A DNA stretch of 64,000 nt from Bacillus sp. UNC438CL73TsuS30 (lineage in GTDB: Bacteria; Bacillota; Bacilli; Bacillales; Cytobacillaceae): the NCBI RefSeq assembly GCF_000482325.1, contig NZ_AXVA01000019.1, forward strand, positions 62,001 to 126,000, in the 5' to 3' direction. This document shows positions 1 through 8,300 of the stretch, one piece after another (position 1 is the stretch's first letter; each line of letters starts with the position of its first letter). A program made the translations under genes and the position numbers. The notes beneath the pieces were generated by a model. It saw only the letters and a program-made list of their open reading frames with translations, searched no databases and had not been told where the DNA came from.

Positions 1-593
1 TATTAGAGGAATCGGTAAAACAAGTAAGTATTTGGCATCAAGCCGGATGGGATCAAATGACCTTGTCTGTTAATATCTCAAAATCGCAGATGAAGGACCA
101 CAGCTTGATTGAAAAGCTGGATCAGGTTATGAAAGATTATGCGTTTCCGCCATCGATGCTGCAAATTGAAATAACTGAGAGTGATATTCATCATTACCTT
201 GATGAGGTTCTCCAATTTACGAAAGATCTGAAAAAGCGAAACGTTAAAATTGCCTTAGATGACTTTGGGGTAGGGAATTCTTCCTTACTGTATTTAAAGG
301 AATTGCCGATTGATGTCATCAAAATTGACCGTAATTTCATTAAAAATGTACCGGCCCAGCCTTTTGATACGATTCTGTTATCAGGAATTTTTGAAATTAT
401 CAAGGGGCTGGATCTAGAGGTCATTGTCGAGGGAATTGAAACAGAGGAACAAATCCATTATATAATCGCCCTCATTCGAACAAAATTACAGGGATTTTAT
501 TTTAGCCGTCCATTACCAAGTAGTAAGCTAGAAAAGGAGTTTCTTGGGATGGGGTATGAAAAAAATGAGGAAATAGGGCAGTTAGGAAATTAA
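1..593 (+). CDS. EAL-domain cyclic-di-GMP phosphodiesterase, C-terminal part
   Basis: The gene begins before the window: the frame is open from base 3, so only about the last 196 residues are present. The segment is the C-terminal half of an EAL domain, which hydrolyses c-di-GMP in the cytoplasm. Visible motifs are SVNIS, the metal-binding QIEITES, the DDFGVGNSS loop followed by LKELPIDVIKIDR, EVIVEGIET (usual VVAEGVET) and the closing GFYFSRPLP. These residues are intact, so the visible part looks catalytically competent. Whether a GGDEF, PAS or membrane part precedes it cannot be seen. A terminator-like hairpin follows at 644-676. Confidence 0.88.
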   Translation, partial: LEESVKQVSIWHQAGWDQMTLSVNISKSQMKDHSLIEKLDQVMKDYAFPPSMLQIEITESDIHHYLDEVLQFTKDLKKRNVKIALDDFGVGNSSLLYLKELPIDVIKIDRNFIKNVPAQPFDTILLSGIFEIIKGLDLEVIVEGIETEEQIHYIIALIRTKLQGFYFSRPLPSSKLEKEFLGMGYEKNEEIGQLGN

Positions 594-643
594 TATTGTA
601 TAAAGCCGGACATTTATAAAGTTCAATTAAATAAAAATGGAAG

Positions 644-676
644 CAGGCACCGTTTGTATAACGGTGTCTGTTTTTT
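644..676 (+). terminator. Rho-independent terminator of the EAL gene
   Basis: CAGGCACCGTT (644-654) pairs with AACGGTGTCTG (660-670), followed by a run of six T. The left arm resembles the first 17 bases of the 53-bp repeat family described elsewhere in this window, so this may be a decayed copy recruited as a terminator (inference). Confidence 0.8.
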
Positions 677-855
677 ATAGGACTTAGTAATCTTTCTATT
701 AGATTTATAAGAGGGCGGGACTAGGATTGAGAGGATATGGTCCGATGTTTAAATGGTATACTATTATAGTAGAATTTTAAGTGCATGTCACAATGTTCCG
801 ACCTGAGGATCTAGAATGGGGCGTTGTGAAATTTTGTAGGAGGAGGGGCCGGAAT

Positions 856-1500
856 ATGGAAAGCATTACTGTCGTTTCTCTTCTAGATGTAATCAGTGAA
901 TTGTTTTCTGATGAAATCTCTATTGCGGTATCTAATAAGACGGAATATATCTATTATCGGCCAAGTAAACGGGTTGATTTAAAAATCAGGCCTGGGGACC
1001 TGTTAAAGGAAGGGACCATTGCCCACAAAGCGATTCAATCGAAGCAAAAAATTTCTGAATTTATTGATCGAGATGTTTTTGGTATTCCTTATCATGGGAT
1101 GGCGGTGCCCTTTTTTCATGATGGAAAGCTAGAAGGCTGCGTTACTGCTATTTTTCCATCCTTAACAAGCGGGAAATTAGTTGTAACGATTAAAACGGAG
1201 GATGGCTGGCTTCCCATTCCTTTTTCACAGGTGGTCTACTTGGAAGCCAAGGATAAAAAGACGTATGTTTTTGGCAAGGAGCATAGTGGGACGCATAAAT
1301 ACTCCCTTCAGGAATTTGAATTTCTGCTGCCAAAGGATTATTTTATCCGCTGTCACCGCTCGTTTATTGTGAATGTGAATCATATTAAAGCGATTTATCC
1401 TGATACCCATTCTACGTTTGTTCTTTCGATGGATAATGGTGATCAAGTTCCGGTGAGTCAATCCTATTCCAGTTATTTTCGCCGCTTGCTTGGATTTTAA
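856..1500 (+). CDS. LytTR-family transcriptional regulator with N-terminal sensory-like domain
   Basis: A 214-residue protein. The C-terminal ~100 residues form a LytTR DNA-binding domain: IPFSQVVYLEAKDKKTYV, then FIRCHRSFIVNVNHIKAIYP, matching the family's RxHRSFxVNxxxI signature. The N-terminal ~110 residues look like a PAS/GAF-type sensory fold without a receiver aspartate, so it is not a classical response regulator. The ATG at 856 was chosen because AGGAGGAGGGG lies just upstream; an in-frame extension to 781 lacks a site. It sits 119 bp before a CoA-transferase gene on the same strand. The gap holds two phased direct repeats typical of LytTR operators, so this protein probably controls that gene. 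Confidence 0.85.
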   Translation: MESITVVSLLDVISELFSDEISIAVSNKTEYIYYRPSKRVDLKIRPGDLLKEGTIAHKAIQSKQKISEFIDRDVFGIPYHGMAVPFFHDGKLEGCVTAIFPSLTSGKLVVTIKTEDGWLPIPFSQVVYLEAKDKKTYVFGKEHSGTHKYSLQEFEFLLPKDYFIRCHRSFIVNVNHIKAIYPDTHSTFVLSMDNGDQVPVSQSYSSYFRRLLGF

Positions 1501-1506
1501 AAAATT

Positions 1507-1537
1507 CTGTTTTATCCCTTAAAATTGCTGTTTTATC
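1507..1537 (+). promoter_or_regulatory. Putative LytTR operator: two CTGTTTTATC boxes 21 bp apart
   Basis: CTGTTTTATC occurs at 1507-1516 and again at 1528-1537, each preceded by AAAATT. The period is exactly 21 bp. LytTR proteins are known to bind two direct repeats about two helical turns apart upstream of target promoters. The boxes end 21 bp before the -35 hexamer of the CoA-transferase gene. Assignment to the neighbouring LytTR protein is inference. Confidence 0.6.
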
Positions 1538-1558
1538 TGAATTTTTCGTAACTAATCC

Positions 1559-1587
1559 TTGAAATCCCCAATTGGTCAACCTTATCT
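1559..1587 (+). promoter_or_regulatory. Putative sigma-A promoter of the CoA-transferase gene
   Basis: TTGAAA (1559-1564), 17-bp spacer, TTATCT (1582-1587). The position just downstream of the paired boxes fits an activator-dependent promoter; the -10 is not consensus, so confidence is moderate. Confidence 0.5.
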
Positions 1588-1619
1588 GTAAAATATTAGG
1601 TAAGGGGGTTGGATGGGAT

Positions 1620-3140
1620 ATGGATAAACGGTTTGATCGGATTCGTGATTCAAGGCTCTGGAACCGGGTCGTAACACCTGAGGAAGCAGCATCTTGGATT
1701 CAAGATGGGATGACATTAGGGTTAAGTGGATTTACCCGTGCCGGTGACGTGAAAGCGGTTCCGTTTGCGTTAGTGAAACGGGCGGAAAATGAATCCTTTA
1801 AGGTGAATGTGTATACCGGGGCTTCTTTAGGTTCCGATGTGGATAAGCTGTTTGCTGAAGCGGGGATTTTAGGAAAACGACTGCCGTTTCAAGCGGATCC
1901 TACCATGAGGAGCAAAATTAACAATGGTGAGATTTTGTTTGTCGATCAACATTTATCACACACCGCTGAATTGGTTCGGGCTAATGTCATGGACCCAATT
2001 GATGTGGCTATTTTGGAAGCGTTCTCAATTACGGAGGATGGAATGGTGGTTCCAACGACTTCGATTGGGAACTCCTTATCGTTCGCAGCAAATGCCAAGT
2101 CCATTATTATTGAAATCAATTTGGCTCATCAGGTGAACCTAGAGGGACTGCATGATTTATATGAGCTTGGAAAGCAAGGAGAACGGGACCCGATTCCTTT
2201 AACGAAAGTGGATGACCGGATTGGGACAATTGGAATTCCGGTGGACCTTGAAAAGGTGAAAGGAATTGTATTTACCAATCAGCTGGATTCTCCGTCTACG
2301 ATTGTTTCACCTGATGAGGAAACGGTTGTCATGGCCCAGCATTTAATGGAGTTTTTGCGCAAAGAGATTGCCGCAGGCAGGCTGACGGAACGACTTGCCC
2401 CGCTGCAATCTGGAATTGGTTCGATTGCCAATGCGGTTCTCCATGGAATGGTTGATTCAGAGTTTCACGATTTAGAGGTTTATTCAGAGGTATTACAGGA
2501 TGCCGTTTTTGATTTAATGGACGCAGGAAAGGTTCAGTTTGCCTCTTGCTGTTCGATTACGCTTTCGGATGCAAAAATGAAAGAGGTTTTTGCAAACTTT
2601 GACCGATACCGGGATCGATTGATTATGCGGCCGCAGGAGATTTCCAATCATCCGGAAATTATCCGCCGCCTTGGCTTGATTTCAATTAACACTGCATTAG
2701 AATTAGATATTTACGGGAATGTCAATTCAACCCATGTGTTAGGAACGAAAATGATGAACGGTATTGGCGGATCCGGTGATTTTGCGCGGAATGCCCGCTT
2801 AGCTATTTTCGTTACAAAATCAATTGCCAAGGGTGGCAAAATTTCAAGTATTGTTCCGTTTGTTTCACATGTTGACCATACAGAGCATGATGTCGATGTG
2901 ATTGTGACGGAACAAGGATATGCGGATTTGCGCGGATTGGCTCCACGGCAGCGGGTGGAACTGATCATCGAGCGTTGTGCACATCCAATGTATCGCGAGC
3001 AGCTTCGAGAATATTATCGTGAGGCTCTGGTTCGGGGAGGGCAGACCCCTCACGTATTAGAAAAAGCACTTTCATGGCACACCAACTTTGCAGCGAACGG
3101 GACAATGCTGCAGCAGCAGAAGGTTGCCGAAACGGTTTAA
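1620..3140 (+). CDS. Acetyl-CoA hydrolase / succinyl-CoA:acetate CoA-transferase family
   Basis: A 506-residue protein, the usual length of the Cat1/AarC family of class I CoA-transferases, which exchange CoA between acetyl-CoA and carboxylates such as succinate. Family features: opening WNRVVTPEEAASWIQDGM with GLSGFTRAGDVKAVP, the CoA-binding QSGIGSIANAVLHGM, and the C-terminal VTEQGYADLRGLAPRQR. The start ATG at 1620 follows AAGGGGG; a longer frame to 1572 has no ribosome binding site. It is a single-gene unit, preceded by a LytTR gene, phased repeats and a promoter, and closed by a terminator at 3220. The acceptor acid cannot be decided from sequence; acetate or short-chain acid metabolism is likely. 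Confidence 0.88.
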   Translation: MDKRFDRIRDSRLWNRVVTPEEAASWIQDGMTLGLSGFTRAGDVKAVPFALVKRAENESFKVNVYTGASLGSDVDKLFAEAGILGKRLPFQADPTMRSKINNGEILFVDQHLSHTAELVRANVMDPIDVAILEAFSITEDGMVVPTTSIGNSLSFAANAKSIIIEINLAHQVNLEGLHDLYELGKQGERDPIPLTKVDDRIGTIGIPVDLEKVKGIVFTNQLDSPSTIVSPDEETVVMAQHLMEFLRKEIAAGRLTERLAPLQSGIGSIANAVLHGMVDSEFHDLEVYSEVLQDAVFDLMDAGKVQFASCCSITLSDAKMKEVFANFDRYRDRLIMRPQEISNHPEIIRRLGLISINTALELDIYGNVNSTHVLGTKMMNGIGGSGDFARNARLAIFVTKSIAKGGKISSIVPFVSHVDHTEHDVDVIVTEQGYADLRGLAPRQRVELIIERCAHPMYREQLREYYREALVRGGQTPHVLEKALSWHTNFAANGTMLQQQKVAETV

Positions 3141-3219
3141 TTTGTGATAATGATGTCAACTGTCATATAAATGGATGGGGATCTTGGGACGGACGGTTTG
3201 ACCATTATAAAAATTGGAG

Positions 3220-3250
3220 CATCTGGATATTTATATCCAGGTGTTTTTTT
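3220..3250 (+). terminator. Rho-independent terminator of the CoA-transferase gene
   Basis: CATCTGGAT (3220-3228) pairs with ATCCAGGTG (3235-3243, one G-U pair), followed by seven T. The rest of the 302-bp gap 3141-3442 shows no gene I can support; a TATAAT at 3335-3340 lacks a convincing -35. Confidence 0.8.
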
Positions 3251-3442
3251 GACTAAATGTGAAGGCCATAATAGTTAAGCGATGGTGGTTTTAAAATTGT
3301 GAAGGAAATGGCAAAAGTGGTAAAGGAAGCTATATAATATTAGGGACTGATTCTCAAAGTGCTATGGCTTTAATGTATTTTGGTGTCAGCCACAATTTTT
3401 TTGAGGCAACATGCAAATCCACTATGGAAGAAGGGGATCATT

Positions 3443-3946
3443 TTGTATCACCGGCTTTGGCTGATTGTTAATGCTGCGTTAGTCGTTATTTTGACAGTAT
3501 ATATTTGGATCATAAGCCCTCATGATAGTTCTAGAGTGGTTTTGGCTCAATTATTGGCGCAGATTGCTGTGATTCTTTTCATCTTGAATGTGAATATGTA
3601 TTTCATTTTTCTTGTGATTCGGAATACTTCGCAACGAAATGTGAAGATTCGACTTGCGAAATTTTCAAGAGCTTTAATGAAGTGGCATATAAAAATAGGA
3701 GTCTCCGCTACCATTCTTATTTTGGCCCATGCGTTGATTAATTTAAGTAAGGTGGGGCCGCTGGTTGGTTTTACTCATGTAAAATTTGTAAGCGGTTATC
3801 TTGCAATCCTATTGCTTTCGGTCACATTATTCGCCGGCTATTTGCGTCATAAGAAGTCCTCCGGATTTCGGCGTAAATTCCACCTTACCTCAGCTATGAT
3901 CTTCTTGGCAGCTTTTCTAATCCATATTTTTGTCCTCCTTAGTTAA
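3443..3946 (+). CDS. Small four-helix membrane protein of unknown function
   Basis: About 167 residues, hydrophobic, with four likely membrane segments: RLWLIVNAALVVILTVYIW, then a stretch after SSRVVLAQ, one around HIKIGVSATILILAHAL, and a C-terminal AMIFLAAFLIHIFVLLS. Histidines lie in or near helices 1, 3 and 4 (YHR, KWH, AHA, FHL, IHI), as in small b-type cytochrome or ferric-reductase-like proteins, but no family could be named with confidence. The TTG start at 3443 is preferred because GAAGAAGGGG lies six bases upstream; the frame is open to 3380 without a ribosome binding site. It stands alone between a terminator and a 53-bp repeat. Confidence 0.6.
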   Translation: MYHRLWLIVNAALVVILTVYIWIISPHDSSRVVLAQLLAQIAVILFILNVNMYFIFLVIRNTSQRNVKIRLAKFSRALMKWHIKIGVSATILILAHALINLSKVGPLVGFTHVKFVSGYLAILLLSVTLFAGYLRHKKSSGFRRKFHLTSAMIFLAAFLIHIFVLLS

Positions 3947-3962
3947 AGAAGATCATTCCCGT

Positions 3963-4015
3963 GTCCATGTGGAATGGACAAATCAACCGTTTTGTCCACA
4001 AACGGTGCCTGTCAC
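3963..4015 (-). repeat. 53-bp palindromic repeat, copy 1 (arm inverted)
   Basis: Read on the minus strand it begins GTGACAGGCACC and contains GGACAAA and TTTGTCC, spaced as in the other copies. The last 17 bases read GTCCATTCCACATGGAC, the reverse complement of the tail seen in most copies. An extra GTGAC stands 14 bp outside, as in several other copies. Confidence 0.85.
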
Positions 4016-4111
4016 CTTATTCTGTCACTATATTGAAAAAAGTTCTTTTATTTACCGCAAAATTCAGTAAAATGGATGGAGAGTATATTTGTAGCGGTGG
4101 GAGAGATTTCT

Positions 4112-5572
4112 ATGTCGATGAGTATCCCGATTTTTGGTAATGGAAATGAATTGGTCTTATATAATCCTGATGAATTAATTGACCTGTTTCTCAATTGTAC
4201 AGCAGACGGATTTGCGATCGTCGATATGGAAAATCGATTCATTCGCATAAACCCCGTGTATACACAAATTTTCGGTTATACAGTGGAAGATGTTATTGGA
4301 AAGAGGTTTGATGATTTTCCACATTCTGATTTAGTGAAGGAAATTATTGAAGAGGTCAAACTAGGCAAATCGTTTACCAATATGATTACTCAATGGTTTC
4401 ATAAAGATGGCACGGCCCTTGACATATCCGTTTCCTATTCGCCTTTTCGAAATTCGAATGGTGAAATGATCGCCATTATTGCGACTTATCGTGATATTAC
4501 ACATACCGTTTTAATGGAAAAGGAGTTAAAACGAACACGTGAATTGTATAAATTAATTACGGAAAATACAACCGATATGATAAAAGTTTATTCAAAGGAT
4601 TATGATATTCTCTATGCTTCCCCATCCCATGAACAAAGAATTGGATACACTCCCGAACAATTAGTGGGCAGAAGTATATTTGATTTGGTTTTTCCTGAGG
4701 AAATGGAAGATTTCAAAAAGATGTTTCAAAAAATAGAGGAAACAGGGGAATCCCAAGTTTTTCAAGTGAAAATGAAGACAAGTACGAACGAAATTATTCA
4801 TTCTGAATCCAATATTAGTCCAATTTTTAATGAAAAAAAAGAAGTTGAATCATATGTCACGGTAGGAAGGGATATAACCGAGAGAGTGAACAATGATGCT
4901 GCGTTTCGGAATTTGGATAGACTATCCATCATCGGACAATTAGCGGCAGGTGTTGCCCATGAAATCCGAAATCCGTTAACCTCTTTAAAGGGGTTCTCCA
5001 AACTTTTAAGAAGTACAGCAAATAAGGAAAAGAATGACCAATACTTATCAATTATTATGAATGAATTAGACCGGATTGATATGATTGTGAATGAGTTTAT
5101 GTCCTTAGCAAAACCACAAGCAATCCATTTTGAACGGGAACAGTTAATATCAATCTTGGACAGCACCATTAACGTACTGCATCCACAGGCACTCTTGCAT
5201 GGAGTAGAAATCAAAATAAATTATCCAACTGACCATGTTGAGATTAATTGCAGTCTGCATCAGCTTAAACAAGTATTCGTTAACTTTTTGAAAAATGCAA
5301 TAGAAGCCATGCCAAAAGGCGGGACTGTACATATTAATGTAGAAAAAGTGAACCGCAATCGAGTCGTGATTTACTTTACGGATGAAGGTGTGGGGATTGA
5401 ACAGGAACGCTTGAATTACCTAGGAACACCCTTTTACACCACAAAAGATAAAGGAATTGGACTCGGATTAACCGTTAGCAATAAAATCATCCAAGAACAT
5501 TGTGGAACAATGAAAATACAAAGCCAACTCGGTGTCGGCACAACCATCACCGTAGAATTGGACTGTTTATAA
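4112..5572 (+). CDS. Soluble PAS-PAS sensor histidine kinase (sporulation-kinase-like)
   Basis: A 486-residue kinase without membrane helices, hence cytoplasmic. Order: PAS domain about residues 20-135 (GYTVEDVIGKRFDDF, then VSYSPFRNSNGEMIAI), second PAS about 140-260 (GYTPEQLVGRSIFDL, YVTVGRDITER), HisKA with phospho-accepting His283 in VAHEIRNPLTSLKGF, and an HATPase domain with NFLKNAIEAM, DEGVGIEQE and GIGLGLTVSNKI. This architecture matches the Bacillus KinA/KinE group that feeds phosphate to Spo0F; that role is inference. The ATG at 4112 follows GGGAGAG; an in-frame ATG at 4076 has no clear site. No partner response regulator is adjacent, which also fits an orphan phosphorelay kinase. 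Confidence 0.85.
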   Translation: MSMSIPIFGNGNELVLYNPDELIDLFLNCTADGFAIVDMENRFIRINPVYTQIFGYTVEDVIGKRFDDFPHSDLVKEIIEEVKLGKSFTNMITQWFHKDGTALDISVSYSPFRNSNGEMIAIIATYRDITHTVLMEKELKRTRELYKLITENTTDMIKVYSKDYDILYASPSHEQRIGYTPEQLVGRSIFDLVFPEEMEDFKKMFQKIEETGESQVFQVKMKTSTNEIIHSESNISPIFNEKKEVESYVTVGRDITERVNNDAAFRNLDRLSIIGQLAAGVAHEIRNPLTSLKGFSKLLRSTANKEKNDQYLSIIMNELDRIDMIVNEFMSLAKPQAIHFEREQLISILDSTINVLHPQALLHGVEIKINYPTDHVEINCSLHQLKQVFVNFLKNAIEAMPKGGTVHINVEKVNRNRVVIYFTDEGVGIEQERLNYLGTPFYTTKDKGIGLGLTVSNKIIQEHCGTMKIQSQLGVGTTITVELDCL

Positions 5573-5610
5573 ATTTAAAAGTGACATCATAAAAAAGGTG
5601 ACAAAAAAGA

Positions 5611-5663
5611 GTGACAGGCACCGCCCGTGGACAAATTGGTTATATTGTCCATGTGGGGTGGAT
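5611..5663 (+). repeat. 53-bp palindromic repeat, copy 2
   Basis: Starts GTGACAGGCACC and ends GTCCATGTGGGGTGGAT. Two further GTGAC boxes precede it at 5581 and 5598. It lies between the sensor kinase stop and the convergent ykuK gene. Confidence 0.88.
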
Positions 5664-5684
5664 AATGCTGTTTTTCGCCTGTTT

Positions 5685-5735
5685 GCCTGACTCTCAGGGC
5701 GCTTGGTTAGCGTGCTGGGTGTCAGGCTTTTATTT
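5685..5735 (+). terminator. Possible terminator hairpin between kinase and ykuK genes
   Basis: GCCTGAC (5685-5691) can pair with GTCAGGC (5721-5727) followed by TTTTATTTT. The loop is long and partly self-complementary (GCGCTTGGTTAGCGTGC), so this is a weaker call than the other hairpins. Confidence 0.4.
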
Positions 5736-6260
5736 TGTGTAGCGGTTTGCATAGCTTGAGGCGACAAAAGCATCCGGTTTGATTTTTGGCTCGACCCCCA
5801 TTGACTCCATTCTGGTTACCATTTCTTTTACAAATGCGCTGGTTTTATTCCGTTTTCCTGCTCCAATATCAATATGTCCTTCCATGACAAAGGTTGCCCC
5901 CTGATAAAGATGTGGAAGAATAATATTGATGAGCTCATTTTTTCGCCCCTCTGTAAACATGGAGACGATTTCCTCTGTCAGGGATAATTCAAGTGAAATC
6001 CGTTCATGCAGCTGAAGCATTTTTCGTGGAACAACGTATTTCCGAATACAAGCCCATACCCCGTTCCCTTCGTTTTGAATGACAATGCCCGTGATAAAAA
6101 CAGTATAAGATCGATGAACCTGCGAGTCTGTTCCGACCATTAACCGGTAGTTTCCCAAAGGGTCAGATTTCATGAAAGAAACAATTTGGCTAAATACATG
6201 CTCAAATGTCATATTTTGTTCTTGAAGGTTTTGAAATAAATAATCTTGATTTTTACTCAT
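5730..6260 (-). CDS. ykuK: YkuK-family RNase H-like protein (DUF458)
   Basis: A 176-residue protein of the YkuK family, small predicted RNase H-fold proteins conserved in Bacillus with no established substrate. Diagnostic stretches are YRLMVGTDSQVHRSYTVF, with the acidic TDSQ expected of an RNase H core, then VEGHIDIGAGKRNKTSAFV and the ending KPDAFVASSYANRYTK. The start at 6260 (MSKNQDYLF) was chosen because AAGGAAG lies about 13 bases upstream; an ATG at 6275 directly abuts that site. The gene is convergent with the sensor kinase gene. Biochemical role unknown. Confidence 0.8.
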   Translation of the reverse strand: MSKNQDYLFQNLQEQNMTFEHVFSQIVSFMKSDPLGNYRLMVGTDSQVHRSYTVFITGIVIQNEGNGVWACIRKYVVPRKMLQLHERISLELSLTEEIVSMFTEGRKNELINIILPHLYQGATFVMEGHIDIGAGKRNKTSAFVKEMVTRMESMGVEPKIKPDAFVASSYANRYTK

Positions 6261-6513
6261 CTGGAAGCACCACATCTTCCTTTTTCAGCAGAATAAACCG
6301 CTTTTATTTCTATCTTATGGAAAAAGTTTTTATGACGTGCAACTGAGAATGATCTTAAAAAAGAGTGAAATTTTTATAAGGGAGCAATAACATATCGGAA
6401 GAAAATTTGTTTGTTTTTAGGAAGAATATACTAAAAAATCATATAATTGTTAAAATGGGATTAGAAAGAAGTGGTACCTTAAAGATATTTTTATACAGAA
6501 AGGGGCGAGATTA

Positions 6514-7590
6514 GTGACCAAGCGGAAAGTAAAACAGAATGAGTTTGAATTTTTAAAGCGGGAACTTCAGTTTTTAGAGGATTCAGAGACTATCCCCAGG
6601 GGGAAGGCCAAAGAAATTCAAGAGTTATATAAAGTGGAGGAAAAGCTATCTTTTACAAAAACTCTCTTATATGTTGGGTCCATTTTGATTGGGGTAGGGA
6701 TTCTTAGTTTTATCGCCAGCAATTGGAGTGAAATTGGAAAGACGATTAAGCTTCTGTTTATTCTCTGTTTGTACCTTGGATGCAACTTTGCTGGATTCAA
6801 GCTGGAAAAAAGCTTACCAAAAACATCTAGAAGCTTTTATTATCTGGGTGTGATGGTTTTCGGAGCGGGAATATTCCTGATTGGACAAATGTTCCACTTT
6901 GGCGGCAGTTTTCAGGGGGCTTTTTTATGGTGGACCATTGGCATTTTGCCTTTAACCTGGGTGCTGCGGGATAAATGGATGCTCCTTGTTTCTGCTTTGT
7001 TTACCCTTATTTATATGCTGGATGAACCGTTCCTTCAAGGAGATCGTATCCCAATTTGGACGATTCTGTTGATAGCGGTCATTTATTTCCTGAATGAAAA
7101 AATTGGTTTTTCGCGAACAGTAGGGTTTGTGAATGGGCTGCAACAGCTTGTATTTATCAGCACGGTTATTACCTTCTTTATCGGAGGAGACGATGAGTTC
7201 CTATATCTTTATGGGTTAATCTATTTAGCTCTTGGCATTGCGCTTATTCTTAGAAGATCAAAAATTAGAGATGTCTATGTTTTATTGGGACACCTTATTC
7301 ATGGAATCGCCGCTCTGATGCTATCCTTCGAGGATGTCTGGCCTTCTTCGATTGATTGGGTGTATATTCCGTTTTCAATTCTTTACCTGATTTTTGTACT
7401 ATTTTTAGTGAATCGGGGCAGTTTGTTTAGCATTGTGATTCTTTGCGGACTGATTTTCCGGTTTTATATCGACCTATCATTTGATTTTCTGCCAAAATCG
7501 CTTGTGTTTATCATAGGCGGACTTCTCCTGCTTGGATTTGGTTTTTATTTTGAAAAACAGAGGAAAAAAGGGGGGAGTGTTCATGAATAA
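6514..7590 (+). CDS. DUF2157-family polytopic membrane protein
   Basis: A 358-residue protein with a short cytoplasmic N terminus (about 50 residues, charged) followed by about ten hydrophobic segments. The opening motif, KLSFTKTLLYVGSILIGVG then LSFIASNWSEIGKTIKL, is typical of DUF2157 proteins. Function is not established in the family. The GTG start at 6514 follows AAAGGGG. The stop overlaps the start of the next gene by 8 bp, so the two are translationally coupled. DUF2157 and GDYXXLXY proteins often occur together, which suggests a shared membrane role. Confidence 0.82.
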   Translation: MTKRKVKQNEFEFLKRELQFLEDSETIPRGKAKEIQELYKVEEKLSFTKTLLYVGSILIGVGILSFIASNWSEIGKTIKLLFILCLYLGCNFAGFKLEKSLPKTSRSFYYLGVMVFGAGIFLIGQMFHFGGSFQGAFLWWTIGILPLTWVLRDKWMLLVSALFTLIYMLDEPFLQGDRIPIWTILLIAVIYFLNEKIGFSRTVGFVNGLQQLVFISTVITFFIGGDDEFLYLYGLIYLALGIALILRRSKIRDVYVLLGHLIHGIAALMLSFEDVWPSSIDWVYIPFSILYLIFVLFLVNRGSLFSIVILCGLIFRFYIDLSFDFLPKSLVFIIGGLLLLGFGFYFEKQRKKGGSVHE

Positions 7591-8134
7591 GCAGACGCGG
7601 GGAAAGCAGTTGATATTGGCTTGCTTGGTACCGGTGGTCATTCTCCTTGGTATGTGCTTTACCCCTTTATTTACTTTGATGACCGGGAAAGAAATCATTC
7701 TTCAAACCATTCCAGTTGACCCAACGGATTTGTTTCGGGGAGACTATGTAACCCTTCGGTATGAAGCGGAGGAGGTCCCGAAGGAGTTGGTGGAAGAGGA
7801 AGTGGTAAATAAAATGAAAGATGGGCGGGGTGGAATCAAGGTATACGTGACGTTGAAGAAAAAGAATGGAATCGACACCCCGGTCAAGGTCTCACTTGTA
7901 AAACCAAAATCGGGCGCTATATATCTAAAAGGAACCTTGGACTATATTGGGGATAATCGGGACCAAAATGAAGTTGCCTTCATTCAATACAGCCTGGATA
8001 AATATTTTGTTGAGGATAACACAGGAATGGATTGGGAAGCGGCCTCAGTAAAAGGAGAAATCCTAGCCACAGCCAAAGTCAAAAACGGCTATGCGATCCT
8101 AACCGGAATCGAAAAAAAGCGACCAAAAAAGTGA
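7583..8134 (+). CDS. GDYXXLXY-family membrane-anchored protein
   Basis: 183 residues. One N-terminal membrane segment (LILACLVPVVILLGMCF) is followed by an extracytoplasmic domain carrying the family hallmark, here FRGDYVTLRYE at about residues 51-61. Start ATG 7583 follows GGGGGGAG and overlaps the DUF2157 stop. Family function is unknown. The stop codon TGA (8132-8134) lies inside a copy of the 53-bp repeat: the gene's last codons run straight into GTGACAGG, so the repeat probably defines the present C terminus (KKRPKK). Confidence 0.82.
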   Translation: MNKQTRGKQLILACLVPVVILLGMCFTPLFTLMTGKEIILQTIPVDPTDLFRGDYVTLRYEAEEVPKELVEEEVVNKMKDGRGGIKVYVTLKKKNGIDTPVKVSLVKPKSGAIYLKGTLDYIGDNRDQNEVAFIQYSLDKYFVEDNTGMDWEAASVKGEILATAKVKNGYAILTGIEKKRPKK

Positions 8135-8183
8135 CAGGCACCGTACGTGGACAAATGGCTATTTTTGTCCGCGTAGGGTGGAC
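8131..8183 (+). repeat. 53-bp palindromic repeat, copy 3 (supplies a stop codon)
   Basis: Begins GTGACAGGCACC, contains GGACAAA and TTTGTCC, ends GTAGGGTGGAC. Its second to fourth bases are the TGA stop of the GDYXXLXY gene. Confidence 0.9.
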
Positions 8184-8300
8184 TCGGGTGCCCATGTCTT
8201 TTAGAACGACTCCCAAAATGATAGATAAGCATGATATATCTCACATACTTTTGATTTCTGATGATTTAAAATATTAGAAAATTGGAAATCAGGTGAAGGT

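Noticed and set aside
3319-3470. Open frame of ~48 codons upstream of and overlapping the small membrane protein gene
   Set aside because: No ribosome binding site, no recognisable family, and it overlaps the start region of the better supported gene in another frame.
4798-5214. 138-codon antisense frame within the sensor kinase
   Set aside because: Overlaps the conserved HisKA region on the other strand and has no start signal or recognisable domain.
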